Below are positions 37,559-45,855 of a stretch of DNA of 64,000 nt, piece by piece; the stretch's first letter is position 1, and every line of letters begins with the position of its first letter. This DNA comes from Paraflavitalea soli. Its GTDB lineage: Bacteria > Bacteroidota > Bacteroidia > Chitinophagales > Chitinophagaceae. The stretch lies in the NCBI RefSeq assembly GCF_003555545.1, contig NZ_CP032157.1:252546-316545 (forward strand), given 5' to 3'. The position numbers and the translations under genes are program-made. The notes beneath the pieces are model-generated. The model ran no database searches, was not told the DNA's origin, and was given only the letters and a program-made list of their open reading frames with translations.

Positions 37559-38940
37559 TGATTAAACCGTGTACAATGACTTTATCAATAAATAAATCTT
37601 TTTTTTATCTGTTAATTATAACCGGATTGATGAGTTCCAGTTGTGAAAAATACCTGGATGTAAAACCTGTCAAAACAGTGGTTGTACCCACTAAGTTGAA
37701 GGATTTACAAGCGCTGATGGATAACTATGATATTATAAATCAGAAGTATCCCGCCTTATTGGAATTGCCTTCTGATGATTATTATATTAGTTCGACAGAC
37801 TGGAATGCAGCCTGGATAACAGAGCGTTTAAATTATGTGTGGGACAAGGATGTAACCTATCTCGCAAGTTATAAGTATGTATACCAGATTGTTAACTTTG
37901 CGAACGTTGTTCTGGATGAATTGGAGAGTGGTAAATTTGACCAGTTTAAGTCAGATCCCGAGTATCAAAATATTAAGGGACAAGCACTTTTTTGCAGGTC
38001 ATTTGCTTTCTACCACCTAGCCCAGTTGTATTGTAAACCTTATGGTCCGACTGCCGGAGACGATCTTGGAATTATCTTAAGAATTGTTCCGGACATTGAG
38101 CAAAAGTCTGTTCGTTCAACTGTAAAGCAGACGTATGATCAGATCATTGGCGACTTAAAAATGGCTATAGAGCTGCTTCCAAGTACTGCCTTAGCTAAAT
38201 CGAGGCCTAACAAAGCTGCTGCCAACGGCGCCTTGGCAAGAACTTATCTTTCGATGAGAGATTATGAAAATGCCGGGAAATATGCTGATGCCTGTTTGAA
38301 AGAAAACGGAGCATTGATGGATTACAATCAACTCGATATTAATGCATTTCCACCCATTGAGCGTTTCAATGTGGAAACAGTCTATTATTGTTACATGGAT
38401 TATATCAGCCTGTTCTTTGATCCGTCGGGCAAAATTGATACGACATTGTATGCGAGTTATGATGCAAAGGATTTAAGAAAGTCAATTTTTTTCTTTGAGA
38501 ATGGAGATGGAACGCAGAGCTACAAGGGTAGCTACGATGGCACTTCCTATTATGGAACACTTTTTAACGGTATTGCTACAGACGAAATGTACCTGATCCG
38601 CGCAGAGTCTTATGCAAGGGCCGGCAATACCGCTGCTGCTTTGACAGATCTGAACAAGTTATTAGAAAAAAGATGGAAAAAGAATGAGTTTACACCTGTA
38701 AATGCCGGATCGCCAACTGCGGCCTTGGATCTGATTCTTGAGCACCGCAGGAAAGAGTTGGTATTTAGGGGGTTACGATGGACGGATATACGGCGGTTAA
38801 ATTTGGAAGGTAGAAATATTACGTTGAAAAGAATAATTGACGGAACGTCCTATGTATTGCCTCCCAATGATCTTCGAGCGGTAATGCTATTTCCTCAGGA
38901 GGTGATTGATCTATCTGGTATATCTCAAAACCCGAGATAG
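37555..38940 (+). CDS. SusD/RagB-type nutrient-binding outer-membrane lipoprotein
   Basis: 461 residues; ATGs at 37555 and 37576 are both possible. The signal peptide ends at the lipobox LMSSSC. SusD features: YLDVKP after the Cys, TPR-like helices (ALFCRSFAFYHLAQLYCKPYG, about 150-170; KAAANGALARTYLSMRDYENA, about 220-240) and the C-terminal HRRKELVFRGLRWTDIRRLN. It is the surface lid of the SusC transporter. The substrate cannot be read from the sequence, but the downstream metalloprotease gene points to peptides. Confidence 0.93.
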   Translation: MMIKPCTMTLSINKSFFYLLIITGLMSSSCEKYLDVKPVKTVVVPTKLKDLQALMDNYDIINQKYPALLELPSDDYYISSTDWNAAWITERLNYVWDKDVTYLASYKYVYQIVNFANVVLDELESGKFDQFKSDPEYQNIKGQALFCRSFAFYHLAQLYCKPYGPTAGDDLGIILRIVPDIEQKSVRSTVKQTYDQIIGDLKMAIELLPSTALAKSRPNKAAANGALARTYLSMRDYENAGKYADACLKENGALMDYNQLDINAFPPIERFNVETVYYCYMDYISLFFDPSGKIDTTLYASYDAKDLRKSIFFFENGDGTQSYKGSYDGTSYYGTLFNGIATDEMYLIRAESYARAGNTAAALTDLNKLLEKRWKKNEFTPVNAGSPTAALDLILEHRRKELVFRGLRWTDIRRLNLEGRNITLKRIIDGTSYVLPPNDLRAVMLFPQEVIDLSGISQNPR

Positions 38941-39005
38941 TCTTATGTCCCTAAAGGGCAGAAGATGTGATGTAGTAATTGTTGAGTCACAAATTTGTTT
39001 TTCAT

Positions 39006-41486
39006 ATGACCGTTATAAGAAATGCATTTTATTGCCTGGTTTTGCTGGTGATTGTTTCCTGCCAGGAGAGCCGTTCTGTTGCAAATGGGCAACGACCAGT
39101 TACTGCGATGGGAAAGACTGTTATAAAGGACAGTTTAAAAACTTTTTTAAAGGCAAGTGCCGTTGCTGATGAAGGGGTTTTTACCATCTACCGTGACAGC
39201 GCCCATTATTATTTCGAAATTAAGGATTCCTTACTGAACAGAGATTTCCTGGTGGTGAATAGGGTAAGCCAGGCTCCTGCTATGGGGCCGGAACCTTCAT
39301 CCAGAAGGTGGCTGTATGCAGGGGACATAATCGGCGAGCAAGTGATACGTTTTGAAAAAGGCCCGAACAACAAATTGTTTTTAAAGAAAGTATATTTTGA
39401 GGAAATGTCCCGGGATTCTTCCGAGAACGGACTTTTCGAGGCTGTTTCGAAATCCAGTTTCCTGCCCATAGTTTATTCATTTGATATTAAGGATACTGGG
39501 CGTCATGGCGGGATGCTGATAGATGTTACAGATGTTCTTTCTGCCGATAATGATATTTTCTTTTTCTCGTCGGGGATGAAGAAGTTAATTCGTTTAGGAG
39601 GATTGGAAAGGGATAGATCTTATATCAGTAAGGTCAGTTCTTTCCCGTTAAATGTAGAAATTAAAGCTGTTAAGACCTATGCAGGAGTAGACGGTGGAAC
39701 CACCAGCTACGAACTGAATAGTTCGATCGTTATCCTGCCTGAGAGGCCGATGATCCCGAGGTATTCTGATGCACGTATAGGTTATTTTGTGGCCAACTTT
39801 TATGATTATGACCTGAAGAAGCAAAGTGTTAATAAATCTAACATCATCACCAGGTGGCGCCTGGAAGTGAAGGATGGTGATTGGGACAAATACAAGGCTG
39901 GTATTCTGGTAGAACCAAAGAAGCCCATTGTTTTTTACATTGACCCTACAACCCCTAAAAAATGGGTGCCATACCTCATTCAAGGTGTTAATGATTGGCA
40001 AAGAGCCTTTGAAAAGGCTGGGTTTAAAAATGCTATTTATGCTTTGGAAGCTCCTGTAAATGATGAGGAATGGAGTATTGAGGATGCCAGGCATAATGCC
40101 ATTGTATATAAGCCATCTACGACTATGAATGCCAGTGGCCCGCATGTGCATGATCCCCGTTCAGGAGAAATTATTGAAAGCCATATCAACTGGTATCATA
40201 ATGTACTAAAATTACTCAGGAATTGGTATTTTATCCAGGCTTCGGCTATAGATCCTCAGGCAAGGTTTATGGAATTTTCCGATACATTAATGGGTAATCT
40301 TATCCGGTTTGTTTCGTCTCATGAGGTTGGGCATACGCTGGGACTTATGCATAACTTCGGCGCCTCTTCCACTGTGCCGGTAGATAGCTTGAGAAATAAA
40401 AAATGGGTGGAAAAGAATGGGCATACGCCATCGATCATGGATTATGCACGTTTCAATTATGTAGCTCAACCTGAAGATTCAATCGGAGAAGCAGGTATAT
40501 TTCCCCGTATAGGAAAATATGACGAGTGGGCTATTGAGTGGGGGTACAGGCAAATGCCGGCTCTAACTGAAAAGCAGGAAATTGATTCCTTAAACAAATG
40601 GATTGTAACAAAGGTAGACAGTGATCCCAAGCTGTACTTTGGGTATGAAACTGATGAGTTTAATCCCAAAGCTCAGTCTGAAGACCTGGGTGATAATGCC
40701 ATGCAGGCCAACCGATATGGCATAGAAAACCTGAAGCGCATTGCTAAAAACCTGGTTTCCTGGACCACTAAAGGGAATGAAAATTACGATGATTTGGCAG
40801 AGTTATATCCTGAACTTATTGCTCAATACAAACGGTATTTATTTCATGTGGCTACCTATATAGGCGGGCAAGTCCATTATCAAAGAAGCCCGAGTCAACC
40901 CGGGCCGCGAAAGGTGTTTGTACCCATGCAAAAACAACAAGAGGCTTTGGCTTTCCTGAAAGACCAAATCTTTTCTACTCCACAGTGGCTTGTTGATGTA
41001 GATAAGGGGGTATTCCCATTAATTGGAGGCGCCGGATTTGGTAATGTCAGTAAAATTCAAGCAGATGTATTGGAGAAAATTATGTCGCATGCCATCTTTT
41101 GTAATTTATTATGGGCGCAATCTAACACTAGAGAGAGAGGATATTCCCTGGATAATTACCTGGCCGATTTGAGAGGCATTATCTGGAGTGAGTTAAAAAG
41201 TAATAAACCCATTGATATGTACCGACGCAATTTGCAAAAATTGTATGTTGAAAGGTTATCGATTTTAATCAACTTTAAAACATCGGCTAATAGATTTGAA
41301 GCTAATGGCCCATTTAGTCAAACAAGCATAAGTACTGATATTCTTTCCATTCTAAAAGGTGAGGTACGGGCATTGCGTAGTGAGATTGGTATTTCCAGGA
41401 ACAAGGCCACTGACAAGCTAAGTAAGCTACACCTGATAGATTTGTGGGAGAGATTAGGAACCATAATTGACGACGGGTCGAAATAA
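39006..41486 (+). CDS. exported zinc-dependent metalloprotease (DUF5117/DUF4953 type)
   Basis: 826 residues from ATG at 39006, giving a lipoprotein signal (MTVIRNAFYCLVLLVIVSC). The metzincin zinc motif HEVGHTLGLMHN (starting near residue 439) has the three His and catalytic Glu. The region before it (MIPRYSDARIGYFVANFYDY) and after it (TPSIMDYARFNY) is typical of the Bacteroidota family of large zinc metalloproteases. It should cut proteins at the cell surface and feed peptides to the SusC/SusD pair immediately upstream (65 bp). Confidence 0.9.
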   Translation: MTVIRNAFYCLVLLVIVSCQESRSVANGQRPVTAMGKTVIKDSLKTFLKASAVADEGVFTIYRDSAHYYFEIKDSLLNRDFLVVNRVSQAPAMGPEPSSRRWLYAGDIIGEQVIRFEKGPNNKLFLKKVYFEEMSRDSSENGLFEAVSKSSFLPIVYSFDIKDTGRHGGMLIDVTDVLSADNDIFFFSSGMKKLIRLGGLERDRSYISKVSSFPLNVEIKAVKTYAGVDGGTTSYELNSSIVILPERPMIPRYSDARIGYFVANFYDYDLKKQSVNKSNIITRWRLEVKDGDWDKYKAGILVEPKKPIVFYIDPTTPKKWVPYLIQGVNDWQRAFEKAGFKNAIYALEAPVNDEEWSIEDARHNAIVYKPSTTMNASGPHVHDPRSGEIIESHINWYHNVLKLLRNWYFIQASAIDPQARFMEFSDTLMGNLIRFVSSHEVGHTLGLMHNFGASSTVPVDSLRNKKWVEKNGHTPSIMDYARFNYVAQPEDSIGEAGIFPRIGKYDEWAIEWGYRQMPALTEKQEIDSLNKWIVTKVDSDPKLYFGYETDEFNPKAQSEDLGDNAMQANRYGIENLKRIAKNLVSWTTKGNENYDDLAELYPELIAQYKRYLFHVATYIGGQVHYQRSPSQPGPRKVFVPMQKQQEALAFLKDQIFSTPQWLVDVDKGVFPLIGGAGFGNVSKIQADVLEKIMSHAIFCNLLWAQSNTRERGYSLDNYLADLRGIIWSELKSNKPIDMYRRNLQKLYVERLSILINFKTSANRFEANGPFSQTSISTDILSILKGEVRALRSEIGISRNKATDKLSKLHLIDLWERLGTIIDDGSK

Positions 41487-41504
41487 TTATCTTTCTTATT
41501 GAAT

Positions 41505-41545
41505 AAAAAAGTGTACCAATTCAACTGAATTGATACACTTTTTAT
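41505..41545. terminator. bidirectional terminator between convergent genes
   Basis: AAAAAGTGTACCAATTCA pairs with TGAATTGATACACTTTTT (one mismatch) around a 2-base loop. The A and T tracts on both sides allow termination for the metalloprotease operon and for the opposite small exported protein gene. Confidence 0.8.
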
Positions 41546-41554
41546 TTTGAAGCA

Positions 41555-41914
41555 TTATGGTTTCAACTGTACTCTTGCTACAACTGGCATAGAAACAGCT
41601 TGATCGCTTTTAGGGCTAGTCAGTGCAATGTTCAAAGTTGCTCTGATGGTAGTAGAGGTATTATCTACCATTGGTTTGAACTGATCTGCATGACCGGCAG
41701 GATAAACTTCAGTATCATCTACTTCAATCCAGGCTAACTGGTTGTTTGCACCAGGAATTACTGATTGAGAACCTGCAGAAGTATAATTACCAGGCAGGAA
41801 TTCGTTGCTTCCTGAATAAGTAAAATACTGAGTTGCAAAGCGAGGACTGAAAGCAGAACCAAGAACTACAGTCAGAACCAGTACTGATAATGATAAGAAT
41901 TTGAACTTTTTCAT
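41555..41914 (-). CDS. small exported protein, paralog A of a local family
   Basis: 119 residues with a signal peptide (MKKFKFLSLSVLVLTVVLGS). The mature part has no Cys. It shares long blocks with the 122-residue protein at 43045-43413: FSPRFxTxYFxYSGxNEFLP, LAWIEVDxTEVYPAGH, FKPMVD, and PVxARVQxKP at the end. I do not recognise a named domain; the size and start resemble DUF6520-type small exported proteins, but this is uncertain. The leader ATTAAATCATCTTT just before ATG (41915-41928) is like those of the other genes of the block. Confidence 0.7.
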   Translation of the reverse strand: MKKFKFLSLSVLVLTVVLGSAFSPRFATQYFTYSGSNEFLPGNYTSAGSQSVIPGANNQLAWIEVDDTEVYPAGHADQFKPMVDNTSTTIRATLNIALTSPKSDQAVSMPVVARVQLKP

Positions 41915-42041
41915 AAAGATGATTTAATAATTAATATGAATAGTGCTTACTCTTTTGCAGGTTTTCAGCTGACCCTGTTGCTATTGTGATGGCCATCACC
42001 ACAGCAAGTTGTGCACAAAAAGTTATAATGGTAAAGTTTTA

Positions 42042-42482
42042 TCAGCCAGGAATAGGGGTGTAACTATTAAGAGATTGTTTTTGTTTAAGGCGGAGTGTGA
42101 TTAACGCTCCAATTAAAGACAATAGAAAGATCGTGATATTTATACCCAGGTGATTATTAAATGACAGTTGATGAAGAAACCCTCCCCGGAAATGAGGCAT
42201 ATCCTGCGTAATGGTGAGCATCAAAACGGTATATAACGTTGATAAAAACATAAGTGCCCAGAAACCGATCATCCGAAATCGTTTGAACATTAAGAGTAAC
42301 GCGATAATTATTTCAGCAACAGAAAGAATCCAGGTTAAACTACTCGCATATGGAGCAAATTGAGGAGTTAAACCTATTTCGAACCTGGTAGCTGCCGGGT
42401 GAGAGATCTTGGTAACAGCGATATGAAACAAAAAAAGTATGAGAGTCCATGCAATACAATCTGTTATAATCATTTTTTTCAT
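42042..42482 (-). CDS. MauE/DoxX-like four-helix membrane protein
   Basis: 146 residues with four membrane helices (about 7-25, 47-65, 71-91 and 112-130). The pattern FAPYASSLTWILSVAEIIIALLLMF... resembles MauE/DoxX redox-associated proteins; MauE proteins support disulfide or cofactor maturation in the periplasm. No CxxC pair is visible, so the redox role is only inferred. It lies between two paralogous exported-protein genes, all on the minus strand. The leader ATTAAACCTTCTTT (42483-42496) directly precedes ATG. Confidence 0.7.
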   Translation of the reverse strand: MKKMIITDCIAWTLILFLFHIAVTKISHPAATRFEIGLTPQFAPYASSLTWILSVAEIIIALLLMFKRFRMIGFWALMFLSTLYTVLMLTITQDMPHFRGGFLHQLSFNNHLGINITIFLLSLIGALITLRLKQKQSLNSYTPIPG

Positions 42483-42720
42483 AAAGAAGGTTTAATAGAG
42501 CTATTTTATGCAATAATGGTATACATAAATTGTTCTGCCATTCTGGTTGTTTAAACGTGATGCTGCTGGATCCTTGGTAAATATTTCTTTATATGCTCTT
42601 ATGTTTGGGCGTTATTCGAATAGTTGTTTTCATGCTTGCAGGGTAGTTAGAGGGGTTAGAGAACAAGCCATGTTGGGGAGTTGCCGTTTCGAATACATAA
42701 GCAAGTTAATTCAAGAAACC

Positions 42721-42754
42721 ATTCCATTTGGCCGAATCTATATTCCATTCAGCC
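42721..42754 (+). promoter_or_regulatory. operator-like direct repeat pair A
   Basis: ATTCCATTTGGCC (42721-42733) and ATTCCATTCAGCC (42742-42754) differ at two positions and start 21 bp apart. The same pair recurs at 42937-42968 and 43498-43531. AraC-family regulators commonly bind such paired sites, and one is encoded in the block. Confidence 0.6.
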
Positions 42755-42820
42755 GTTTTTGTAAGTGTGTTTTCGATGATATATAAGTTTAGGGTAATCA
42801 AAACTGATAGCTAGAAATTG

Positions 42821-42855
42821 AAGGTGAATGGTTTAAAATGTGAAACATTCACCTT
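42821..42855 (-). terminator. terminator-like hairpin after the gene remnant
   Basis: AAGGTGAATG (42821-42830) pairs perfectly with CATTCACCTT (42846-42855). It lies just downstream of the decayed paralog on the minus strand, but the following T run is short. Confidence 0.45.
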
Positions 42856-42868
42856 TAATTCTAAGTAC

Positions 42869-42895
42869 TAAGGGTTTAGTTCTACTCTTGCTCGA
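42869..42895 (-). pseudogene. 3' remnant of a third exported-protein paralog
   Basis: On the minus strand this encodes RARVELNP followed by a stop. The intact paralogs end VARVQLKP and ARVQMKPWYY. Upstream of it the coding body is missing and the operator pair at 42937-42968 follows within 45 bp, as if an internal deletion removed the gene between its regulatory site and its end. Confidence 0.5.
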
Positions 42896-42936
42896 TTAAT
42901 TGTAATTAATACGATAAGGTAATTAACTTATAATAA

Positions 42937-42968
42937 TTCAATTGGTCAAAACTATATTCCATTTAGCC
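42937..42968 (+). promoter_or_regulatory. operator-like direct repeat pair B
   Basis: TATATTCCATTTAGCC (42953-42968) is a near-exact copy of the second half of pair A. A degenerate partner, ATTCAATTGGTC, starts at 42937. It lies upstream of the gene remnant on the minus strand. Confidence 0.5.
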
Positions 42969-43044
42969 TTTTGGGATTGATTGTTTGTTTAAGCGGTCTA
43001 GATTGGCATTATTTCGATACTATTGTTTGCAGACGGTTATTAGA

Positions 43045-43413
43045 TTAATAATACCAGGGTTTCATTTGTACTCTTGCCCATACTGGATATGTAACCGTGA
43101 TGTCGGTTTTGGGATTACTCAACGCCACAATCAATGCTGTCCTGATCATAGCAGAAGGATCATCTACCATGGGTTTAAACTCATTAACGTGGCCAGCAGG
43201 ATAAACTTCTGTAGGGTCTACTTCGATCCATGCTAAGTCAGTGTTTGGTCCACCAATTACAGTTTGACGGGGAACTGAAGTGTAGTTGCCTGGCAGGAAT
43301 TCGTTAGTTCCTGAGTAAGCAAAGTACTCAGTTGTAAAACGAGGACTAAAAGCGGAGCTAAGAATTACGGTCAGTAACAATGTTGATAATGATAAGCATT
43401 TGAGCTTTTTCAT
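43045..43413 (-). CDS. small exported protein, paralog B of a local family
   Basis: 122 residues with a signal peptide (MKKLKCLSLSTLLLTVILSS). It aligns with the 119-residue protein at 41555-41914 over its full length (FSPRFTTEYFAYSGTNEFLP, LAWIEVDPTEVYPAGH, FKPMVDD) and differs mainly at the C-terminus (KPWYY). The mature part has no Cys. The operator-like pair C lies 85-118 bp upstream, and the leader ATTAAACCTTCGTT (43414-43427) touches ATG. Function unknown. Confidence 0.7.
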   Translation of the reverse strand: MKKLKCLSLSTLLLTVILSSAFSPRFTTEYFAYSGTNEFLPGNYTSVPRQTVIGGPNTDLAWIEVDPTEVYPAGHVNEFKPMVDDPSAMIRTALIVALSNPKTDITVTYPVWARVQMKPWYY

Positions 43414-43497
43414 AACGAAGGTTTAATGATTAATATGGTATGATGCCTCGAGTGGTGCCTATTCTTTCGCACATCAATAAGATACTAAAAATGGAAC

Positions 43498-43531
43498 ATT
43501 CAATTTATCTGAAAGTATATTCCATTCGGCC
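43498..43531 (+). promoter_or_regulatory. operator-like direct repeat pair C
   Basis: ATTCAATTTATCT (43498-43510) and ATTCCATTCGGCC (43519-43531) start exactly 21 bp apart. The second half is the best-conserved element of the three pairs. It lies between the AraC-type gene and paralog B, in position to control paralog B. Confidence 0.6.
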
Positions 43532-43535
43532 TTTT

Positions 43536-43931
43536 TTATGCAGACTGTTTATTCGCTTCTTCGATCCTTCCATTTTTCAACTGATCCCTGCGCCATGCGG
43601 CCGGTGGTTGGTGCATGTTTTTCTTAAAGAACTTTATAAAGTTGGTCTCTGCATGGTACCCTACAAAGCCCAGGGATAAGGCAATACTCCGAATATTCAC
43701 ATCGGCCATTAAGAGTATTTTGGCTTTCTCCAGGCGTTTTTGTAATAGGAAGGCATAGGGTCCTATTCCAAATGCAGTTTTGAAATCTTCCTTTAATTTG
43801 TTTTTGTTGATCAGGAGTTTTTCCGCGAGTTCGGGAATCCTGTAATGGTACTTGAGATTATTTTCAATAATACGGGCGGCTTCCAGCACCTTTTCCAGGT
43901 CCTGGTGAGACAAGGTTGATACTTCTTTCAT
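43536..43931 (-). CDS. AraC-family transcriptional regulator (short)
   Basis: 131 residues from ATG at 43931; an in-frame TTG at 43982 would add 17. The ATG is preferred because the leader ATTAAACCTGCTTT before it (43934-43947) is shared with the other genes of the block. The protein is little more than an AraC HTH pair: IPELAEKLLINKNKLKEDFKTAFG and IRSIALSLGFVGYHAETNFIKFFKKNMHQPPAAWRR. It lacks a ligand-binding domain. It is the first gene of a minus-strand series with the exported proteins and the MauE-like gene, and the paired repeats in the block are its likely sites. Confidence 0.82.
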   Translation of the reverse strand: MKEVSTLSHQDLEKVLEAARIIENNLKYHYRIPELAEKLLINKNKLKEDFKTAFGIGPYAFLLQKRLEKAKILLMADVNIRSIALSLGFVGYHAETNFIKFFKKNMHQPPAAWRRDQLKNGRIEEANKQSA

Positions 43932-44248
43932 AGAAAGCAGGTTTAATCGCCTGGCTTCAGGAACCAGGTCGTTACTTAACAATAAATAGTAATTATGTAT
44001 ACTGCCTTACCAGTAAACAAATGACCCGCCCGGAGGCAGGAGGAAAGAATAATAAGAGGTGTTCGAATGTTGTGAGAGCGTAGAAATCGCCTTTTCTACA
44101 CCTCCTAAATTACAATTAATGCGAAAAGGAAACTCATAAGAAATCCTTATTTTTTTTAACCTAAGTAGTAACCCCTAAATAGTTTGCCTTTGATCACCCC
44201 CGAATTCCTTGCGTTGCATGCTGCTACTGTGGGGATTAGAATATCCAG

Positions 44249-45110
44249 TTACCGCGAAAAGGAATAGGAGATGCCGAACACAATCCCATAATCGACCGTG
44301 GTGGCATTTTCGCCAGGCGGCTGTGAATCGTAGTTGTCGTACAACGTGAGGTTGAGACTGAAATCGGTGATGAGTTTCCAGGTGAGTTTAATCTGCTCAT
44401 CGTGCCGGATGCGCCCTTTCTGGGTTAGACTAAAATAAAGATTCTGCGTACTTTGCAGATCCATTTCGGGTTTGCGGAAGCTGAAGAAATTGAAGGTGTT
44501 GACGATGGGTATTTATATCTGGGTGGGTGTTGAAGTGCTCTCTGTATTTACTTCCTGGTTGAGCACCATACCGGTGCCGGTCCTGAGTCTTACATGATTG
44601 GTAGAAACCAGATTGTAGGATACACCGAGTCCCTCCTGGAAGCGGCGGGCCAGGCCCAGCTCGAGGTTGCGCTGGTAATTGAAGAAGGCAAGGACCTGCT
44701 ATAAAGTGTTTATGCAATAGTACCCGGTGATGCCACCATTTTCGTTGTCCCTGGTCCAGCCGGTATCGGTTGGGTAACGATAATGGAGTAATTGCCATCG
44801 ATCTCAAATTTGCGGGTGATGCATTTGAGAGTGAGGTCGGCATTGAGACGTCCTATCTTACTGGACCAGCTAAAGGAATAACCGGCGGATGCAGCGTCTT
44901 CCCACAAAGGTTTTTTGAGGTTCTTGAAAGGGCGTAGGTTGGCTATATCTTCGAAATGCCTGATCTTATAAGTTATGTCAATAGTATAGCGGTTTGTATA
45001 TTTAACCTCCATGGAGTGCCTGCTGTACAGAAGCATCGGCCTGTCTGGAAGGCCAGGATAACCACGTCCAGGAGTAAAAGAGTGACGACCACTACCATGA
45101 AGATCATTCT
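44249..45110 (-). pseudogene. broken outer-membrane beta-barrel gene (DUF481-like)
   Basis: On the minus strand, recognisable barrel-like coding runs in two frames. The upstream part reads TIDITYKIRHFEDIANL and SAGYSFSWSSKIGRLNADL. A frame change near 44750 is needed to reach NYQRNLELGLARRFQ and SYNLVSTNHVRLRTGTGMVL. That second frame carries a TAG at 44699-44701 and a TAA at 44513-44515, then ends LNLTLYDNYDSQPPGENA ... SYSFSR. The last segment is typical of DUF481-like barrels. With a frameshift and two stops the gene is probably inactive. The 5' end is unclear. Confidence 0.7.
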
Positions 45111-45167
45111 CCCGATATGCCCTTGTTGTTTTTTTTACTATTTTGTGATTGTATTGAAAATTGTCTA

Positions 45168-45524
45168 TTGAAGTTTAAAGCATCCATATTATTCACCTGT
45201 TTGATGGTTTACATCCTGGAACTGGCAGCCCTGCCCGTTTACTGTATGCCTGTTCAAAAAGAAGAAAGTAGTTGTGCGCGTAAAGCAGCAAATCCCTGTG
45301 CCGGTAAAAAGAGGGACAGTCCCTGCAAAAAGCCGGCAAAGAAAAGTTGTACTAATACAAGCGATTGTTGTTTGAACTGCCCGCTTTGTTATGTAATGAC
45401 GATGCCGGGTGTTGCGTTGGGTGGAAAAGCTTCTGTCAGGGTAAAAAAAGAATATCCACTTTATCAGACCAATTACGTCTTCCTTTACTGCTCTGCGGCC
45501 TGGAAGCCACCGAATGGCTCTTAA
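45168..45524 (+). CDS. small Cys/Lys-rich exported protein
   Basis: 118 residues from a TTG at 45168, which gives a clean signal peptide (MKFKASILFTCLMVYILE); the start is tentative. The mature part has nine Cys, most of them in a Lys-rich stretch: NPCAGKK, SPCKKPAKKSC and SDCCLNCPLCYVM. The spacing suggests metal binding or disulfides, but I do not recognise the family. A second, shorter Cys-rich exported protein follows 55 bp later and then a strong terminator, so the two probably form an operon. Confidence 0.6.
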   Translation: MKFKASILFTCLMVYILELAALPVYCMPVQKEESSCARKAANPCAGKKRDSPCKKPAKKSCTNTSDCCLNCPLCYVMTMPGVALGGKASVRVKKEYPLYQTNYVFLYCSAAWKPPNGS

Positions 45525-45579
45525 GTCATATCAACCTGATCGTTACAAATCAATTTTAATTTATTTCAATACACTCAAT

Positions 45580-45774
45580 ATGAAAAAGGTATTCGTATTG
45601 GCTACTGCCGTGCTGTTACTGAGCAGTTCTGTAGCCTTTGCCAACAATGGCGAAAAAAATAAAAATAAAGGAAGCAAGGCAAAAACAGAGAAAACCTGCA
45701 CAAAGCAATGCCCCAGGCCTTGTTCTAAACCAATGCCCCCTTGCTGCGATAAAAGCAAGTGTGACAAAGGATAA
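45580..45774 (+). CDS. small Cys-rich exported peptide
   Basis: 64 residues from ATG at 45580 (MKKVFVLATAVLLLSSSVAFA, signal peptide). The mature peptide begins with Asn/Lys repeats (NNGEKNKNKGSKAKT) and then has six Cys in its last 26 residues (TCTKQCPRPCSKP, PPCCDKSKCDKG). Its charge and Cys density suggest metal chelation or a disulfide-rich peptide. Function unknown. It is followed by a strong terminator. Confidence 0.68.
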   Translation: MKKVFVLATAVLLLSSSVAFANNGEKNKNKGSKAKTEKTCTKQCPRPCSKPMPPCCDKSKCDKG

Positions 45775-45796
45775 ACCATCAAGGTTTGAATAATAG

Positions 45797-45826
45797 AAAG
45801 CCCCCGGGATCCGGGGGCTTTTTGAA
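45797..45826 (+). terminator. strong rho-independent terminator
   Basis: AAAGCCCCC and GGGGGCTTT pair perfectly around a short GC-rich loop, followed by T residues. It ends the Cys-rich protein pair. Confidence 0.85.
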
Positions 45827-45855
45827 TAGTTCATTTCTATTGAATCGGTCTGGTG

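Larger units (their letters stand above)
42483..43044. other. gene-poor interval with operator repeats and a gene remnant
   Basis: No intact gene. It holds two of the three operator-like repeat pairs of this block, a hairpin with T run for minus-strand transcripts (42821-42855), and the 3' end of a decayed third exported-protein paralog (42869-42895). Confidence 0.6.
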
